Origin: Brachycybe producta
Taxonomy: Eukaryota; Arthropoda; Diplopoda; Playtdesmida; Andrognathidae
Assembly: GCA_036925085.1 (NCBI GenBank)
Contig: JAUPFP010000028.1
Coordinates: 1,047,501 to 1,111,500 of the forward strand
Reading direction: 5' to 3'
DNA: 64,000 nucleotides
Shown here: positions 53,592-60,489 of the stretch, one piece after another
Position numbering within the stretch: position 1 is the first letter of the stretch
Layout of the letters: each line of letters opens with the position of its first letter
The notes under the pieces: generated by a model
Databases searched by the model: none
Seen by the model: only the letters and a program-made list of their open reading frames with translations
What the model was told of the DNA's origin: nothing
Position numbers and translations under genes: made by a program

Positions 53592-56500
53592 CCCTCATGT
53601 AGACTATTTAATAGTGTATAGTAAATTTCTAACGCTTTTCCAGAGTAATTCTTTCTAGACTTCCAACTTTCTCTTATATGTTACAGTAAATACTCGAAAT
53701 TACTGGAAAAAAAAGTTTCAACAACAGGATAAACTTAGTTAAAACTAGTCATTTTCTTGGTTTTGAGTGTTTGGTAAAACATTGAACTCAATTCTAACCT
53801 AAACCTAGTGAGGTTTAAACTATTAATACCTAATTGGTACTACAAAAATTAACTACAGTTAAATAACCAAGGTCATAGTTAACTGCAGACAAGCTAGAAG
53901 TAGTACTTTTGTGTGTTTCCATTTTTAAAACATCTCTGATTAAACTATTTTGTGTCAATTGCTGTTCGATTTCACTTCCTGTTAAATAGTTCTGCATTTT
54001 TTTAAAAAAATGTTTCACTCCTCATTCAGTAAAAAAAATTGACTGCTCTCACTATCCGCCATGTTCGTTTTTTTTACTAACATGTCGGAACACTAGAAGT
54101 GACGTATTTAACCATTTAATTTAACCATTTAATTATGAGAATGCAGTTGAGTTGACGCCGTTGTTCAAAAATTTAACCATGGTTAATATAACCACATTTT
54201 TCCCTTTTAAACTGCAGATAGTTTTTGTAGTGGAAACGAAGTATTGGTAGTTTTTACTCAATTCGGGAATTTATTGTAACATGTATATTGTATATTAATA
54301 TATCTAGCTTTGTTTTATGTTTTGAAATCCTAACAAAAAAAAAATGCTGCTACAGGGACATAAAGAATCTGAAATCTGAAATTGATCTGGGGTTTTTTTT
54401 TTTGTTGCAATCAGTTACTTTACGGCGGGCACTTCCCTCATCTTTTTATGCTGTAAAGCGTGTTGTACATGATAGTAATACAAAAAAAGCTTTTTGAAGG
54501 TGAATGTGTGTGTTGATTGAAACAGTTTCTCTTTTTTTTTATTGTTATTATTTTCTGAAAGTTGAAGTAGACTCTCGAACTCAATATTTGTGATAGCATC
54601 CTTTTCAGTAAATGCTCCAATGATTTTGTGATGTAGTTGATTTTGAATGTTTTCATATTTCTAACGACTGTTTCTTCAACGTTTTGTACTGGCATACCAT
54701 GAACTGACATGCAGACTTCCAACTGTTTGCTTGCAAAGTGTTGATTAGTTGTGTATTAGGCTTAAGTATCATAGGGCAACTAATATCAGACAAATAACTG
54801 AAAACAGTGAAAAGCTTGCAAAATGTACTTATTTTTATGGAAAGCTTTAGAACTTAACAAGTAAATTTTTGTTTTTCGGACTAGAGGAGTGTAGTTTGTT
54901 TTATTTTGTTGAAAAATACGTTTATTTAAGATGTCCGCCCTCCTGTAACGGCGGATCCTGAACAGGTCATTCGAGGATCTGTCATAATTTGGTAGATTAA
55001 CAGGTCGCACTAGTAGTGGAGGCTGCTGTGTAAGAAATTTCAGCTCTATCTAAGGTTGATTGGGGGGGGGGGGGAAGTTGGTTTTAAATAATAGAAATAG
55101 AAGTTCACGTAAACGGAAAACGGTTATGTCATAAAAGCTTCTAAAAACCAAAAGGTTATGATATCCTAACACAACTCATACCAGGGTTGAAAACAGTTAA
55201 AATATTTTTGAGTTTATAAAATATAGGAGAATGAATGGGTTGAAGGGGAGTGTTAAAGAAGGACGCCTTAATAATATTGGTTGGGTAACATGTCATTCTG
55301 TGTGGTAAAGAAATAATTTCACCGTTTTTCTGCCTACTTTCAGTCAATTAATTTAAATTAGATAATTATTTTGAGTCGGATTTTCAGTTAGCTTTTTCTA
55401 CATGTGTAGTAGGATTGATTACATTGGTCTAAATGGTCCTAATTTTCATAAGAGGGTAACTGAGTGTTAGTTTCATACAATAGATCTATACTAGCACAAA
55501 AAATAGCAACATGCCAACACACAGATCTTACCATTTTTGAAATTAAATTTTCTGATTTTTTTCTCTACACCCACCTTTATCATAGGAAGAAAAAAACAAA
55601 AAAAAACTAAACACAACCGGTTATTTTTGTTCATCAAGCATGGAATTATTTTGAATTAATTATTATTTGTGTCTTGTTTATGATGTGTATGATTTACAAA
55701 ATCTTTATTTAGTCTACTTTAAGTGAGTGGATTATTACAACTACATTACATTTTTTTTTTTAATTATGGGCTTGTTTTATGGAAATTTTAATGAAGCAGA
55801 GAATGAACAATTGAATGCAAACACTGTCTGCATTGTTGCACGAATTGATTAAAGAGCACTTTTTTTCACAGATTATTATAATAATAATTATGTAAACTTT
55901 TATATAGTTTTTGCGTTTGTGTGTGTGTCGTGCAATGGTGAATGTCGCATTATTGTCTGACTGCATACAAGGTGTATGGAAAGGCACTGTCTATTTAAAA
56001 TTGTTAAGGTCCAACTTCAAGAATGAAGCTTGGCACTTGAGTTTGAACTTGAACTTGAACTTGAATTTTATGAGCTGGGTTCGAAAAGTACTTGATGAAA
56101 GAGTGTTTTTTTTTTAAAAATATTGGAACCACAGGGTTCCAATATTTTTTTAAAAAAAACACTCTTTCAGAGGCTTCAAGCATTTTTTTTTTTATTTTTT
56201 TTCGACTTTAAATGGAACAAACTTTAAAATATTTTTTAAAAAAAATGAGGCAAAGCTAACTACAGTTCAAGTTAGGGCTAAAGTCAAAATGAGGATCTGT
56301 TGCTAAATTTTAGCAATGGTTGGCGACTGAAAAAAGTCCAAATATTTTTTTTTTGTTCAGTGCACTTTACTACATGCACTGATCGACGAAGTGACATCAA
56401 ATTGGTTGCGCTTTGCGACTGTGGTCACATTTATGTTGCCACTTTGATGGACTTTCTCCTTTGTTGGGGGAAAAAAGGATGTCAACTGGCTGTTGCTTTT

Positions 56501-58454
56501 GTTGAGCTTTTCACTAGTACAGTAGCTCAATGCTGAACATTTGAACGAAATTTGCAAACTGTTGAGCAGCTTGCAACTCATTTTGTAATAGAAACTTAAA
56601 AAGTAGAAAACATTGTTTCTAAAAAAAAAAAAAAGCATTCCGTCATCTCCACGGTCCTCAGAAACGCTTCGAGTTGCCATGAAAACGTGTCAAATGGAAA
56701 TGTCGATACTTGAGCCTTTCGCATGTTACGGCTGTGTTTCTCGCTCAAGTACCAGGGACACTTGAATCGGTACCACAGAAGTCCTGAGGTAGAAAGTGAA
56801 GCTGATGTAACAATACAGATGGTCGTCTCCTACGTCTTGATGTCTCATAGGGCTAGTGGCGGCTGCAAGTCCCATGTTCCCAAAAAGTCCAAACATTGAC
56901 TTGTGAATCATTCATCTTCAACTCGCTTATTGAAGTGCAGCAAAGCATATAGCTTCCTTGGCATCCACTCACTTTGTGGTTCTGTATGGACACGATTTTC
57001 TCAGCAACTACTGCTAGACCGATTTTTATGAAATTTTAAACATAGCTAAAACTAAGCAGGTGTCAGCTCGTGGAAAGTCCGAATTTTGAATGTGTCTCGA
57101 AATATCCGAGGTCATATGGAGAAAATCATTTTTTCAAACTTTTGCGTGCAAATAAAATAAAACTTTTGCGTTCTATTTACAAACGCACGGCAATTAACAT
57201 TAGGCCGAAAACTGCATTTTATTTCATTTTATTATTAAATAAAGTGGTGCCTGAATAACAACGAGTTTACGGTTGAACACATCGGCAAATTGCCGCAATG
57301 TCAGCATCTCAACGATCCGTCTAAAACAAGTCGGAATCGATTTTTTTTATCGAATATTCTGTTATGCGTACTTTTTTATATGTTTTGTGTACGCTGGTCC
57401 GCTGCGCTTCAGTGAACCATCCTAGTATATAGCATTTATAACAGCTTATATAATTGACAGAGGACGAGTACAGATTTTAAAATCAATTGTGTAACTTTTT
57501 GTTAACAAATTCTAAATGTAAATTGAGAATAAATTAAGTTTTCTAATATGGGTTTGCGCAAATTTCGAATCACTCTGTACAAGCGAATGGCAGAAGCAAA
57601 GAAGGATGTAACGTCAGAGCGATTGACCAAAAATTTAAGCTTGTGTCATTTTGTCTCATAATAAAAAGGGGGGGATGCCTATCAAAAGTTCTCAACAGTT
57701 TAAAACAAAACGTTTTAAAAATATTGTTTCCGTATTTGTTGTCCCCCTTTTTTAACACGCATAAAAATATAAGCCTAACTATGTTGACGTTCCCTCTGAT
57801 AGTGTTTTTAGAAACTAGAAGGGTAGTTTTATATTGATATCTTTCAAAATAAACTTTTTATTTATAATAAAAAAAATGCTTAAAGTTGGGTCATTTTCAA
57901 ACTGATATAAAAAGCTTAATTTGAAAGATGTCAACCTGGAAGTACATTTAAGTGATTGAGTTACCGTTCTAGTTTCTAGAAAGAAAGAAAAAACATTAAA
58001 ATTTTTCTTCATTTTGCACCTGAAAGTATAATCAGCGTTCAAGAGCCGTTTACACTTTAAAACTATCCTAAAAGGCTAAAATTAAAATGAAATACGTTAT
58101 TTACATTCAGTTTTTAAATATTTTGCAGTTTTGTTTCATTTGAATTCGCTAAAAATAAGTCAGACGATTTTTAAAAAAATATCGAGTGGCTTATTAATTA
58201 ATTATCATACACTTAATGCTATAATAAAAACGCATAACCAGCAATTGGGTTTTATGTTTTGTTTGCAGAATCACAATAATAAAGACAAATTGCCAGCGGA
58301 AAAAGACTTAAATGATCTTCAGGTCAAGTTCTCGGATGCTTTGGAGTTGGCGAATAAGACGAGAGCTCGACGTATTGACGAATTCTCTAGAATGGGATTT
58401 CCAATAAGTTTCTTTATTTTCAACATGTGTTATTGGGGCTATTACTTGTCCTAA
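13327..58454 (+). CDS. Cys-loop ligand-gated anion channel subunit (GluCl/GlyR-like), nine exons, 5' end missing
   Basis: Spliced gene, join(13327-13409, 16519-16586, 17841-18064, 19672-19754, 25328-25462, 38937-39128, 44539-44580, 50803-50999, 58269-58454). It totals 1210 nt: one base finishing a split codon, 402 residues, then TAA. Every intron is GT-AG and every phase agrees. Numbering is from the first complete codon. Seen: extracellular domain 1-218; Cys loop C132-C146 with 13 residues between; second disulfide C191-C202 with 10 between, as in GlyR and GluCl; M1 about 220-237; P243-G244-R245 before M2 (about 245-261); M3 about 292-312; short cytoplasmic loop; M4 about 384-400. Known: such subunits form plasma-membrane pentamers, and the Pro-x-Arg filter goes with chloride selectivity. 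Inferred: an inhibitory neurotransmitter or orphan receptor, closest in feel to orphan arthropod GluCl-like subunits. The start codon and signal peptide are not found, so the protein is N-terminally incomplete. Agonist-contact residues differ from GlyR and GluCl. Confidence 0.93.
13410..16518 (+). other. Intron after residue 27 (3.1 kb)
   Basis: GT-AG intron interrupting the codon for Asp28 after its first base. It holds AT-rich filler, an LTR-like block at 15508-16053 and poly-A/T tracts. No other coding sequence is seen. Confidence 0.8.
15508..16053 (-). mobile_element. Candidate LTR, minus orientation
   Basis: Bounded by TGTGACATGC and TTCGTCACA, giving LTR-type TG...CA ends. Its reverse complement shares a stretch with 63480-63600 (blocks like AATCATTGGTCAGTTTG, GAGCCCTG and GGTCCCTCCC). 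It also contains a palindromic TTTTGGAGGTAATTAATTAC segment near 15978. No target duplication is visible, so the boundaries are tentative. Confidence 0.45.
16519..16586 (+). CDS. Receptor exon (first beta strands), residues 28-50
   Basis: The acceptor is TTTTTTTTACAG and the donor ATG|gtaaga. The exon encodes Lys-Pro-Thr-Glu-Val, then the family signature Ile-Phe-Ile-Arg-Ser-Phe-Gly-Ser-Ile (37-45), ending at Met50. In GluCl/GlyR subunits this strand leads directly into Met-Asp-Tyr, and here the Asp-Tyr opens the next exon. It starts with two bases that complete Asp28 and ends in phase 0. A long near-perfect palindrome begins only 33 nt past the donor. Confidence 0.95.
16619..16909. repeat. 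Near-perfect 290-bp palindromic element just downstream of a splice donor
   Basis: The arms 16619-16757 and 16771-16909 are almost exact inverted copies of about 139 bp, starting AAAGTTTATGAACCGATG and ending CATCGGTTCATAAACTTT, with a loop of about 13 nt. The high arm identity suggests a recent insertion. No frame. It sits 33 nt inside the intron. Confidence 0.9.
16986..17335. repeat. Fold-back element family E, copy 1
   Basis: Terminal inverted repeats of about 32 bp, from ACCTCGTTTCCACTACC to GGTGGAAACGAGGT. They are followed inward by AACCAAGGTTATAGTTAACTGC and its partner on the other side. A diverged second copy is at 53828-54243. Confidence 0.75.
17607..17658. repeat. (GA)n microsatellite
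   Basis: About 25 GA repeats, uninterrupted, 180 bp upstream of the exon at 17841. Confidence 0.97.
17841..18064 (+). CDS. Receptor exon (ligand-binding loops D, A and E), residues 51-125
   Basis: The acceptor is TTTGCCCTTCAG and the donor CAG|gtaatt. It encodes Asp-Tyr (51-52), the loop D strand ending Gln59-Gln60-Ser61-Trp62, Asp-Pro-Arg-Leu (64-67), and the loop A motif Ile-Trp-Lys-Pro-Glu-Ile-Phe-Phe (87-94) with Asn96. It continues to the loop E strand Ile-Leu-Tyr-Met-Leu-Arg (120-125). Trp62 and Trp88 are the family's structural tryptophans. Aligned from memory of the family, Gln59 sits where GlyR and GluCl have the Arg that pairs with the agonist carboxylate, and Met123 sits where they have Ser. 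The exon ends two bases into the Arg125 codon. Confidence 0.97.
18065..19671 (+). other. Intron within the Arg125 codon (1.6 kb)
   Basis: GT-AG intron made of AT-rich filler. A slightly GC-richer patch at 18640-18760, with a small inverted pair (CTTCAATCCTCAT and TGAGGATTCAAG), may be a mobile-element fragment. No exon is seen. Confidence 0.85.
19672..19754 (+). CDS. Receptor exon carrying the signature Cys loop, residues 126-152
   Basis: The acceptor is a long T/C tract ending TCCAG and the donor AGTT|gtaagt, a near-perfect consensus. The first base completes Arg125. The exon holds the defining Cys loop, C132 to C146 with exactly 13 residues between, including the near-invariant Tyr-Pro-Leu-Asp (139-142). 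It ends Glu-Ile-Ala-Ser, the start of loop B, with one base of Phe153. This exon by itself identifies the Cys-loop receptor superfamily. Confidence 0.98.
19755..25327 (+). other. Intron within the Phe153 codon (5.6 kb)
   Basis: GT-AG intron. It contains an eroded family A fold-back copy (20390-20650) and a repeat at 22985-23250 related to 26575-26900. There is also a short (ATG)n run near 24480-24515. Otherwise AT-rich with no coding match. Confidence 0.85.
20390..20650. repeat. Fold-back family A, eroded copy
   Basis: Retains TAGAAACTAGAA, a TTTTCATGTTGA block, the central TCATTTTCAAACTGA and the complementary right end ATTTTTTTGCTCCTGAAAC. Arms are diverged. Confidence 0.55.
25328..25462 (+). 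CDS. Receptor exon (loop B to loop C), residues 153-197
   Basis: The acceptor is T-rich, ending TTTTAG, and the donor ATAG|gtaaaa. It completes Phe153 of loop B (Ala-Ser-Phe-Ala-Lys, 151-155) and continues through Trp164 and Leu-Pro-Gln-Phe-like Met-Pro-Gln-Phe (178-181). It ends in loop C with Cys191, the first cysteine of the second disulfide found in glycine and glutamate-gated chloride channels. The Phe at 153 keeps the aromatic position of loop B. Ile197 takes the loop C position that is Thr in GlyR and GluCl. It ends one base into Gly198. Confidence 0.97.
26575..26900. repeat. Candidate fold-back element F
   Basis: Internal inverted blocks built on CTTTGAAGCT-like sequence, ending GGAGTATAAACCAAGCCTAAGG, with TTATAAACCTTCC on the other side. 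Related text occurs near 22985-23250 (TTTGAAGCTTTGCAGGCTTC, then GAGTATAAATCAACCCTAA). Confidence 0.45.
27475..27700. repeat. Dispersed repeat family I
   Basis: Carries AAACGGCGAAATTGTTTCTT and ACATGTTATCAGCCAATAGG blocks. Related sequence lies near 1800-1960, 32895-33060 and, inverted, 55230-55400. A frame reads through it but has no recognisable domain and looks like chance. Confidence 0.5.
28468..28522. repeat. GGTGGTAGG-type minisatellite
   Basis: A run of GGTGGT and GGTAGGTGGTAG units on the plus strand. With many GG pairs it could form a two-tier G-quadruplex. Short and imperfect. Confidence 0.7.
29529..29720. repeat. AT-rich minisatellite, unit 34-39 bp
   Basis: About four imperfect units, each containing TTTTAATTAAATATAAATTAA then CCATACTTA. 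Unit starts are near 29552, 29591, 29625 and 29664. Confidence 0.75.
30785..31485. repeat. GC-rich fold-back element G with terminal poly-C blocks
   Basis: Begins CAGTGGCGTAGCTAGGC and a C13-14 run. It ends with a C15-16 run, then CTAGCTATACGCCCCTG, the complement of its start. Inside are further inverted pairs: AGCTTGTTGCAGGGGG against CCCCCTGCAACAAGCTT, and a TTAATTTATTCA pair near 31310-31370. A shorter relative with the same GGGGCGTAGCTAGG start lies at 43816-43966. Confidence 0.7.
32165..32560. repeat. Fold-back family A copy
   Basis: Contains AGAAACTATAGAAGGGCAAC, TTGATATCTTTCAAAATAAG and the complementary right arm with ATATCAACATGAAAAT. It ends TTCATAAACAGTCTTA, matching the 6423-6837 copy in order. 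Confidence 0.65.
33101..33208. repeat. Hairpin element
   Basis: Inverted arms 33101-33143 and 33165-33208, from TGTGTTTTCTGTTGTATG to CATACAACAGAAAACACA, with a 21-nt centre. Few mismatches over 43 bp. Confidence 0.8.
34385..34940. repeat. Fold-back family A copy interrupted by a nested insertion
   Basis: The left arm 34385-34510 (AAGGTGGTTTTAAAGTG, then TTATTCTGTCTTTCAG) and the right part from about 34795 (ATATTTTCGTGTTAATTTCG, then the complement) are typical of the family. Between about 34515 and 34790 lies a segment with inverted ends related to ACACACCTGA...AATGTGTT and AACACATTT...GTGTGTGTACA, apparently a second element inserted inside the first. Confidence 0.55.
36226..36295. repeat. 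Repeat end, inverted relative of 1-70
   Basis: Matches the first 70 bp of the window in reverse complement. The two are about 36 kb apart and point toward the window start and away from each other. Confidence 0.6.
36402..36795. repeat. Two-copy tandem duplication, unit about 193 bp
   Basis: Unit 1 is about 36402-36594 and unit 2 about 36595-36795. Both contain TTTTGAAAAGGTCCTTCTAT, a CCATGTTAA block, AAAACCGTC and an AACGA...TTAGAACAAT block at matching spacing. The units differ by scattered substitutions. Confidence 0.8.
37327..37440. repeat. Palindrome with GGGCCCTGGACCATGGGC arms
   Basis: TAAAAAGTCCACTGGGCCC at the left pairs with its complement at the right. The centre TCTCTAATCTATATTAGAGA is itself self-complementary. 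About 114 bp in all, GC-richer than its surroundings. Confidence 0.85.
38329..38494. repeat. Short MITE-like element
   Basis: Terminal inverted repeats of about 21 bp: GGGAAGAATCACACGCGCTG against CAGCATGTGTGATTCTTCCC. A related but eroded pair brackets 20290-20375. Confidence 0.75.
38937..39128 (+). CDS. Receptor exon (loop C end, M1, M2 pore helix), residues 198-261
   Basis: The acceptor is TTTTCAG and the donor TCAG|gtaggc. It completes Gly198, then Glu-Tyr-Ser-Cys202 closes the second disulfide. M1 spans about 220-237 with the conserved Ser-Trp-Val-Ser-Phe-Trp (231-236). The M1-M2 turn has Pro243-Gly244-Arg245, at -2', -1' and 0'. M2 follows with Thr247 at 2', Thr251 at 6', Leu254 at the 9' gate and Lys259 at 14'. 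The family usually has Pro-Ala-Arg, so Gly at -1' is a variant. Pro at -2' with a small -1' residue and no Glu at -1' is the anion-channel pattern. It ends one base into Gly262 (17'). Confidence 0.97.
40908..41233. repeat. Fold-back family A copy with two nested perfect palindromes
   Basis: Shares AAGGTGGTTTTAAGGTG and CTGTCTTTCAG with the family. It holds TTTTAGAAACTAGAA facing TTCTAGTTTCTAAAA at about 40978-41013. A second palindrome at 41027-41088, centred on CCTTCTAG/TCTAGAAGG, pairs over about 30 bp. Confidence 0.7.
41234..41666. repeat. GC-rich fold-back element J, copy 1
   Basis: Terminal inverted repeats: CAGTCACACTAGGCTGGTTT at the left and its near-complement ending AATGTGACTGTGGC at the right. 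The interior is full of GCTGCTGG and CAGC motifs. Copy 2 follows about 20 bp later in the same orientation. A frame across it is an artefact of the CAG/CTG composition. Confidence 0.8.
41686..42069. repeat. GC-rich fold-back element J, copy 2
   Basis: Same layout as copy 1 but about 50 bp shorter, with ends GCATTCACACTAGGCTGGTT and AACCAGCCTAGTGTGAATGT. Two copies side by side in the same orientation suggest either tandem insertion or local duplication. Confidence 0.8.
43816..43966. repeat. Element G, short relative
   Basis: Begins GGGGCGTAGCTAGGGGCCC and ends AACCTAGCTACTCCACTG. It has a GC-rich, G-rich interior, and its ends match those of 30785-31485. Confidence 0.6.
44539..44580 (+). CDS. 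42-nt symmetric exon inserting residues in the M2-M3 linker (probable cassette)
   Basis: The acceptor is TTTCTATAG and the donor GCGG|gtaagt, a full-consensus 5' splice site. Phase 1 on both sides and 42 nt long, so inclusion or skipping leaves the frame intact. It adds about 14 residues, [14 protein letters not shown] (263-276), between M2 Gly262 and Val277. Without it the join reads Ala-Ser-Gly-Val-Gln-Thr-Asn-Leu-Pro, which matches the usual linker length in this family. Seen: splice signals, phase, open frame, and base composition richer in G and C than the intron. Inferred: an alternatively spliced cassette that lengthens the gating linker and adds two acidic residues. It could instead be a constitutive lineage-specific insertion, or a chance splice-like sequence. 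Confidence 0.7.
44906..45518 (+). repeat. Long polypyrimidine tract (CT/CTTTCC-type)
   Basis: About 610 bp almost wholly of C and T on the plus strand, built from TCTCTCTTTCCT-like units of varying length. Long open frames reading Ser-Leu-Phe repeats on one strand and Arg-Glu-Lys repeats on the other are artefacts of this. The mirror symmetry of many units would permit triplex (H-DNA) formation. In the transcript it gives many CUCUCU and UCUU sites of the kind bound by PTB-family splicing repressors. Confidence 0.95.
46156..46550 (+). repeat. ACCCGTCATAAATGACGG dispersed repeat, copy 2 (diverged, shorter)
   Basis: Has the same start (AGTGAGGTAACCCGTCAT), the TTGGATAGGGA...AAACCGGTTCATT block and the CAGTCAGACAGACAAAG plus ATATATAAAATTA end, but lacks the hairpin and CT-rich middle of the other copies. 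Confidence 0.65.
46918..47510 (+). repeat. ACCCGTCATAAATGACGG dispersed repeat, copy 3 with internal hairpin
   Basis: Closely parallels 4630-5205, including the internal inverted repeat with ATTGTGCCCAGCATT arms (about 46962-47100), the TGCGCATGCGCGTCG block and the CT-rich middle (47271-47306 is a (TC)n run). It ends in an ACACACACAC run where copy 1 has CAGA repeats. Confidence 0.7.
48590..48825. repeat. Cluster of ATGTTGGCC motifs
   Basis: The phrase ATGTTGGCCCAATGTA or parts of it occur about six times at irregular spacing within about 240 bp, near 48596, 48630, 48671, 48722 and 48821. There is no regular period and no frame. Confidence 0.55.
49156..49910. mobile_element. Non-autonomous hAT-type element with perfect 8-bp target duplication
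   Basis: Starts TAGGGATGGGCC and ends GGGACG-complement CCCACCTCTA, giving terminal inverted repeats of the hAT TAGRGRTGGG type. It is flanked on both sides by ATTTTTAC (49148-49155 and 49911-49918). The subterminal regions repeat GATTCGA/TCGAATC blocks in inverted order. The centre holds an array of CCCTTTAGGGCAAATGT-like units. No transposase frame is present, so movement would have needed an enzyme supplied elsewhere. Confidence 0.85.
49507..49790. repeat. CCCTTTAGGGCAAATGT array inside the hAT-type element
   Basis: About nine irregular units containing TTTAGGGCAA, after an inverted partner at 49507-49568 (CATTTGCCCTAAAGGGACAT). TTTAGGGCAAATGG with its complement forms an inner inverted repeat, so this may be a second element nested in the first. 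Confidence 0.75.
50803..50999 (+). CDS. Receptor exon (M2-M3 linker, M3 and start of cytoplasmic loop), residues 277-341
   Basis: The acceptor is a run of T ending TTTTAG and the donor CTT|gtaagt. The first two bases complete Gly276, or Gly262 if the 42-nt exon is skipped. It encodes Leu-Pro-Gln-Val-Ser-Tyr (281-286), then Lys-Ala-Met-Asp-Val-Trp-Met-Gly (288-295), the conserved entry to M3. M3 runs to Val-Asn-Tyr (311-313). Gly295 is at the M3 position where glycine goes with high avermectin sensitivity in GluCl and alanine with low sensitivity in vertebrate GlyR. A basic, Ser-rich cytoplasmic segment follows. The exon ends in phase 0. Confidence 0.97.
52972..53030. repeat. (TA)n microsatellite
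   Basis: About 29 TA repeats. Confidence 0.97.
53201..53252. repeat. (TC)n microsatellite
   Basis: About 26 TC repeats without interruption. Confidence 0.97.
53502..53588. repeat. (TA)n microsatellite
   Basis: About 43 TA repeats; the second TA tract within 600 bp. Confidence 0.97.
53828..54243. repeat. Fold-back family E, copy 2
   Basis: Carries AATAACCAAGGTCATAGTTA, GCAGACAAGCTAGAAGTAGT and a right end ATAGTTTTTGTAGTGGAAAC in the same order as 16986-17335, with diverged termini. Confidence 0.65.
56083..56180. repeat. Palindrome centred on GGAACCACAGGGTTCC
   Basis: GAAAGAGTGTTTTTTTT and ATATTGGAACC on the left pair with GGTTCCAATAT and AAAAAACACTCTTTC on the right. Confidence 0.8.
56722..56935 (+). 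mobile_element. Diverged LTR fragment related to the 3442-4281 LTR
   Basis: Shares CCAGGGACAC, TCGGTACC, a CCTGAGGTAGA-type block, GATGTCGTC-like text, GTGGCGGCT and AGTCC...CATTGA in the same order as about 3560-3730. The rest of the element is not seen here. Confidence 0.6.
57800..58075. repeat. Fold-back family A copy just upstream of the last exon
   Basis: Has TTTAGAAACTAGAAGGGTAG, TTGATATCTTTCAAAATAAAC, central TCATTTTCAAACTGATA and a right arm ending GCCGTTTACACTTTAAAAC. It ends about 190 bp before the exon at 58269. Confidence 0.65.
58269..58454 (+). CDS. Terminal receptor exon (cytoplasmic loop, M4, stop), residues 342-402
   Basis: The acceptor is TTTTGTTTGCAG, phase 0. It encodes a charged stretch rich in Lys, Asp, Glu and Asn, then Arg-Arg-Ile-Asp-Glu-Phe-Ser-Arg (375-382), the amphipathic pre-M4 segment. 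M4 (about 384-400) carries the family pattern Phe-Pro...Phe-Phe-Ile-Phe-Asn...Tyr-Trp. It ends Gly-Tyr-Tyr-Leu-Ser with TAA at 58452-58454, so the extracellular tail after M4 is very short. The cytoplasmic loop between M3 and M4 is only about 65 residues. No poly(A) signal close to the stop could be singled out among the many AT-rich hexamer variants. Confidence 0.96.
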   Translation, partial: NHNNKDKLPAEKDLNDLQVKFSDALELANKTRARRIDEFSRMGFPISFFIFNMCYWGYYLS

Positions 58455-59150
58455 GAATTTTGTGACATGCTGTTTTTAAATTCTTAAAGCACTGGGGTGA
58501 TATTTAAAGTTGAAATTTATTTCTACTTGTAATTCGGAAGGGAAAAAAAATGTTTCTTTCTTTCTCTTTCTTTCTCTTTCTTTATTTGTTTGATCTAAAA
58601 AAATATACATAAAATATATATATAATTTTCTTAATAAGCTCTATTTATACAAAAGAAGGAGTCGAAAATTTAATTAATTTATGGTACTGAATTAATTTCG
58701 CCTGTAAAAAAAATTAAAAGCAGAAGCTAAGACATGTCGGCATTATTATTAATTAGAAATGACATTTTTACCATGTGTTATAGCAGTTGCTACAGAAGAA
58801 AGATTATTAACTTTCATTTATGGTAGGACAAATTGGTGCATAAATAATATGGTTCAATTTTTCTTTTTCAGTTTAAATTAATTGATTTTATATCAAAGGT
58901 TTTGAGGATTTTAAGATGCAATGAAAACAGTAATTTTAACGCAGCTTAAGAGCAAATCTGGATGAGAAGTAGTATGAGCCACATATACTTCATTTTTGAA
59001 GCAACATTAATTAAGAAAATTTAACGTTTATTTGAAACTTGAAAATAAAAGTTTTTGTGGCAGTTTGAAAAAAAGGTAATTTTCGTTTTTCAATTTAAAT
59101 TGGCCAATTTAGTCATCAAAATACGGTAATTTTTATTTTGTATTTATGCT
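58455..59150 (+). other. 3' untranslated region and downstream flank
   Basis: AT-rich DNA after the stop codon, with a short (TTTC)n run near 58553-58582. The transcript end could not be placed. AATAAA-like hexamers occur (for example AATAAAAG near 59045) but are expected by chance in this composition. Confidence 0.5.
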
Positions 59151-59649
59151 GTAAGGCCGGGGGAGGGGGGGGGGGAATCTACATCAAGCTGACAAAAGTG
59201 CAACATGATTTTGAGACAAGAAGACAACAAAAACGGCACAAAAAGCAGATTTGGAAAACAAAACAAAACTGAAACAACTGTCAGCAGTACTCAAGACAAA
59301 ACTACAACAAATTTATGACACAAAACAAACAAATTGGGTTTTGTTTTTGTTTCTATAGCTGTCCACATAGACGTGTACAATAGTCTTTTCATAAGTAGGC
59401 CTAAACTACGCAACTGTTGTGTTGTTGTTGTTGTTTTAATACTAACTGTCCACACTGTACAGACAAGAGTTTATAAAATGTCGCATAATAAAACGAGACA
59501 AAATGTTTAATGACATGGAATAGTTTGTGAAATTGCAGACAAAACAAAAACAAAACACAAATGTCGCAGGAATGTTTTAGGATTGTCACCAATTTGTCTT
59601 GAAACATTTGAGTTTCTGTTTTGTCAGCTTGATGTGGATCCGGCCTAAC
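59151..59649. repeat. Fold-back element K
   Basis: Inverted ends: GTAAGGCCGG...TACATCAAGCTGACAAAA at the left against TTTTGTCAGCTTGATGTGGA...CGGCCTAAC at the right. The interior is rich in ACAAAAC and its complement. Confidence 0.75.
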
Positions 59650-59984
59650 AATTACATTTACAATAAAAGTAATAAAACATTCTTCTTATTTTATTTATTT
59701 ACTCTTCTAAATTTTGATTGCTTCTAAAAAAGCTAATACCTCATCTGAATCCTTGAACCTAAGTACAAGTAAAATTTCATTTTTGAGGTCAATGGGTCTA
59801 AATGGGGTTCCTCAAAGATTGTTTCGTTTATATTTTAAAAAAAAATCTCATATGCTTTAATACCGGCTTTCATATAACTTTAGAATGTTAGTAGGGCCTA
59901 CTTATAAGCAATGTAATTGTAATTACCAAAATAATTCTTTAGAAATTATTAAGCTCTAACACTTAGAACTGCTCAATAATTATT

Positions 59985-60215
59985 AATCTGGGGCGAAAAT
60001 AAGGCTGTCATATGACAGTAAATTGTCATAATGTCACATGTAGTTCATAACTTTGTATAAGTAACAAAAAGCAAATTACAAAATGTTATTATGACAAATA
60101 TTGTCATACGACTACCATTGACAGTCATAAAATAATAGCGCAGAAGCATGCAGTGACATCATAAGATATGATTGTCACAATTTTATAACTTTTATTCTGT
60201 AATGAGGCATCTTTT
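59985..60215. repeat. Family D repeat, copy 2
   Basis: GGCTGTCATATGACAGTAAA, AATGTCACATGTAG and the TTATAACTTTTATTCTGTAA end parallel 10500-10985. Confidence 0.6.
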
Positions 60216-60489
60216 TGTTAATTAATATGTAAAGAATAATGTATCCAATAACATTTGTAAGTTTAAATAAAAGGTAGGCCTACTTCGATATTTGCCATAG
60301 TTATACTGCTAAGTACTATGCGAATTCCATTCAAAGTAAAATATCAAAAATCTAATTAAATAATGACAACAACAAGAAAATAATTTCAGTTCATTTCAAC
60401 TCTTAATTGTTATGTTAACCACAATGCTGATTAGAATGTGTATAATTACACGTACAGGATGTCTCATAAGTCTGGCATTATAGGAAACT

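Larger units (their letters stand above)
51000..58268 (+). other. Intron in the M3-M4 loop (7.3 kb)
   Basis: Phase-0 GT-AG intron. It contains two (TA)n and one (TC)n microsatellite, a family E copy, a G-run near 55062-55075, a short palindrome, an LTR fragment and a family A copy. A GC-richer patch at 51775-52310, with a C-run near 52181, is unassigned. Confidence 0.85.
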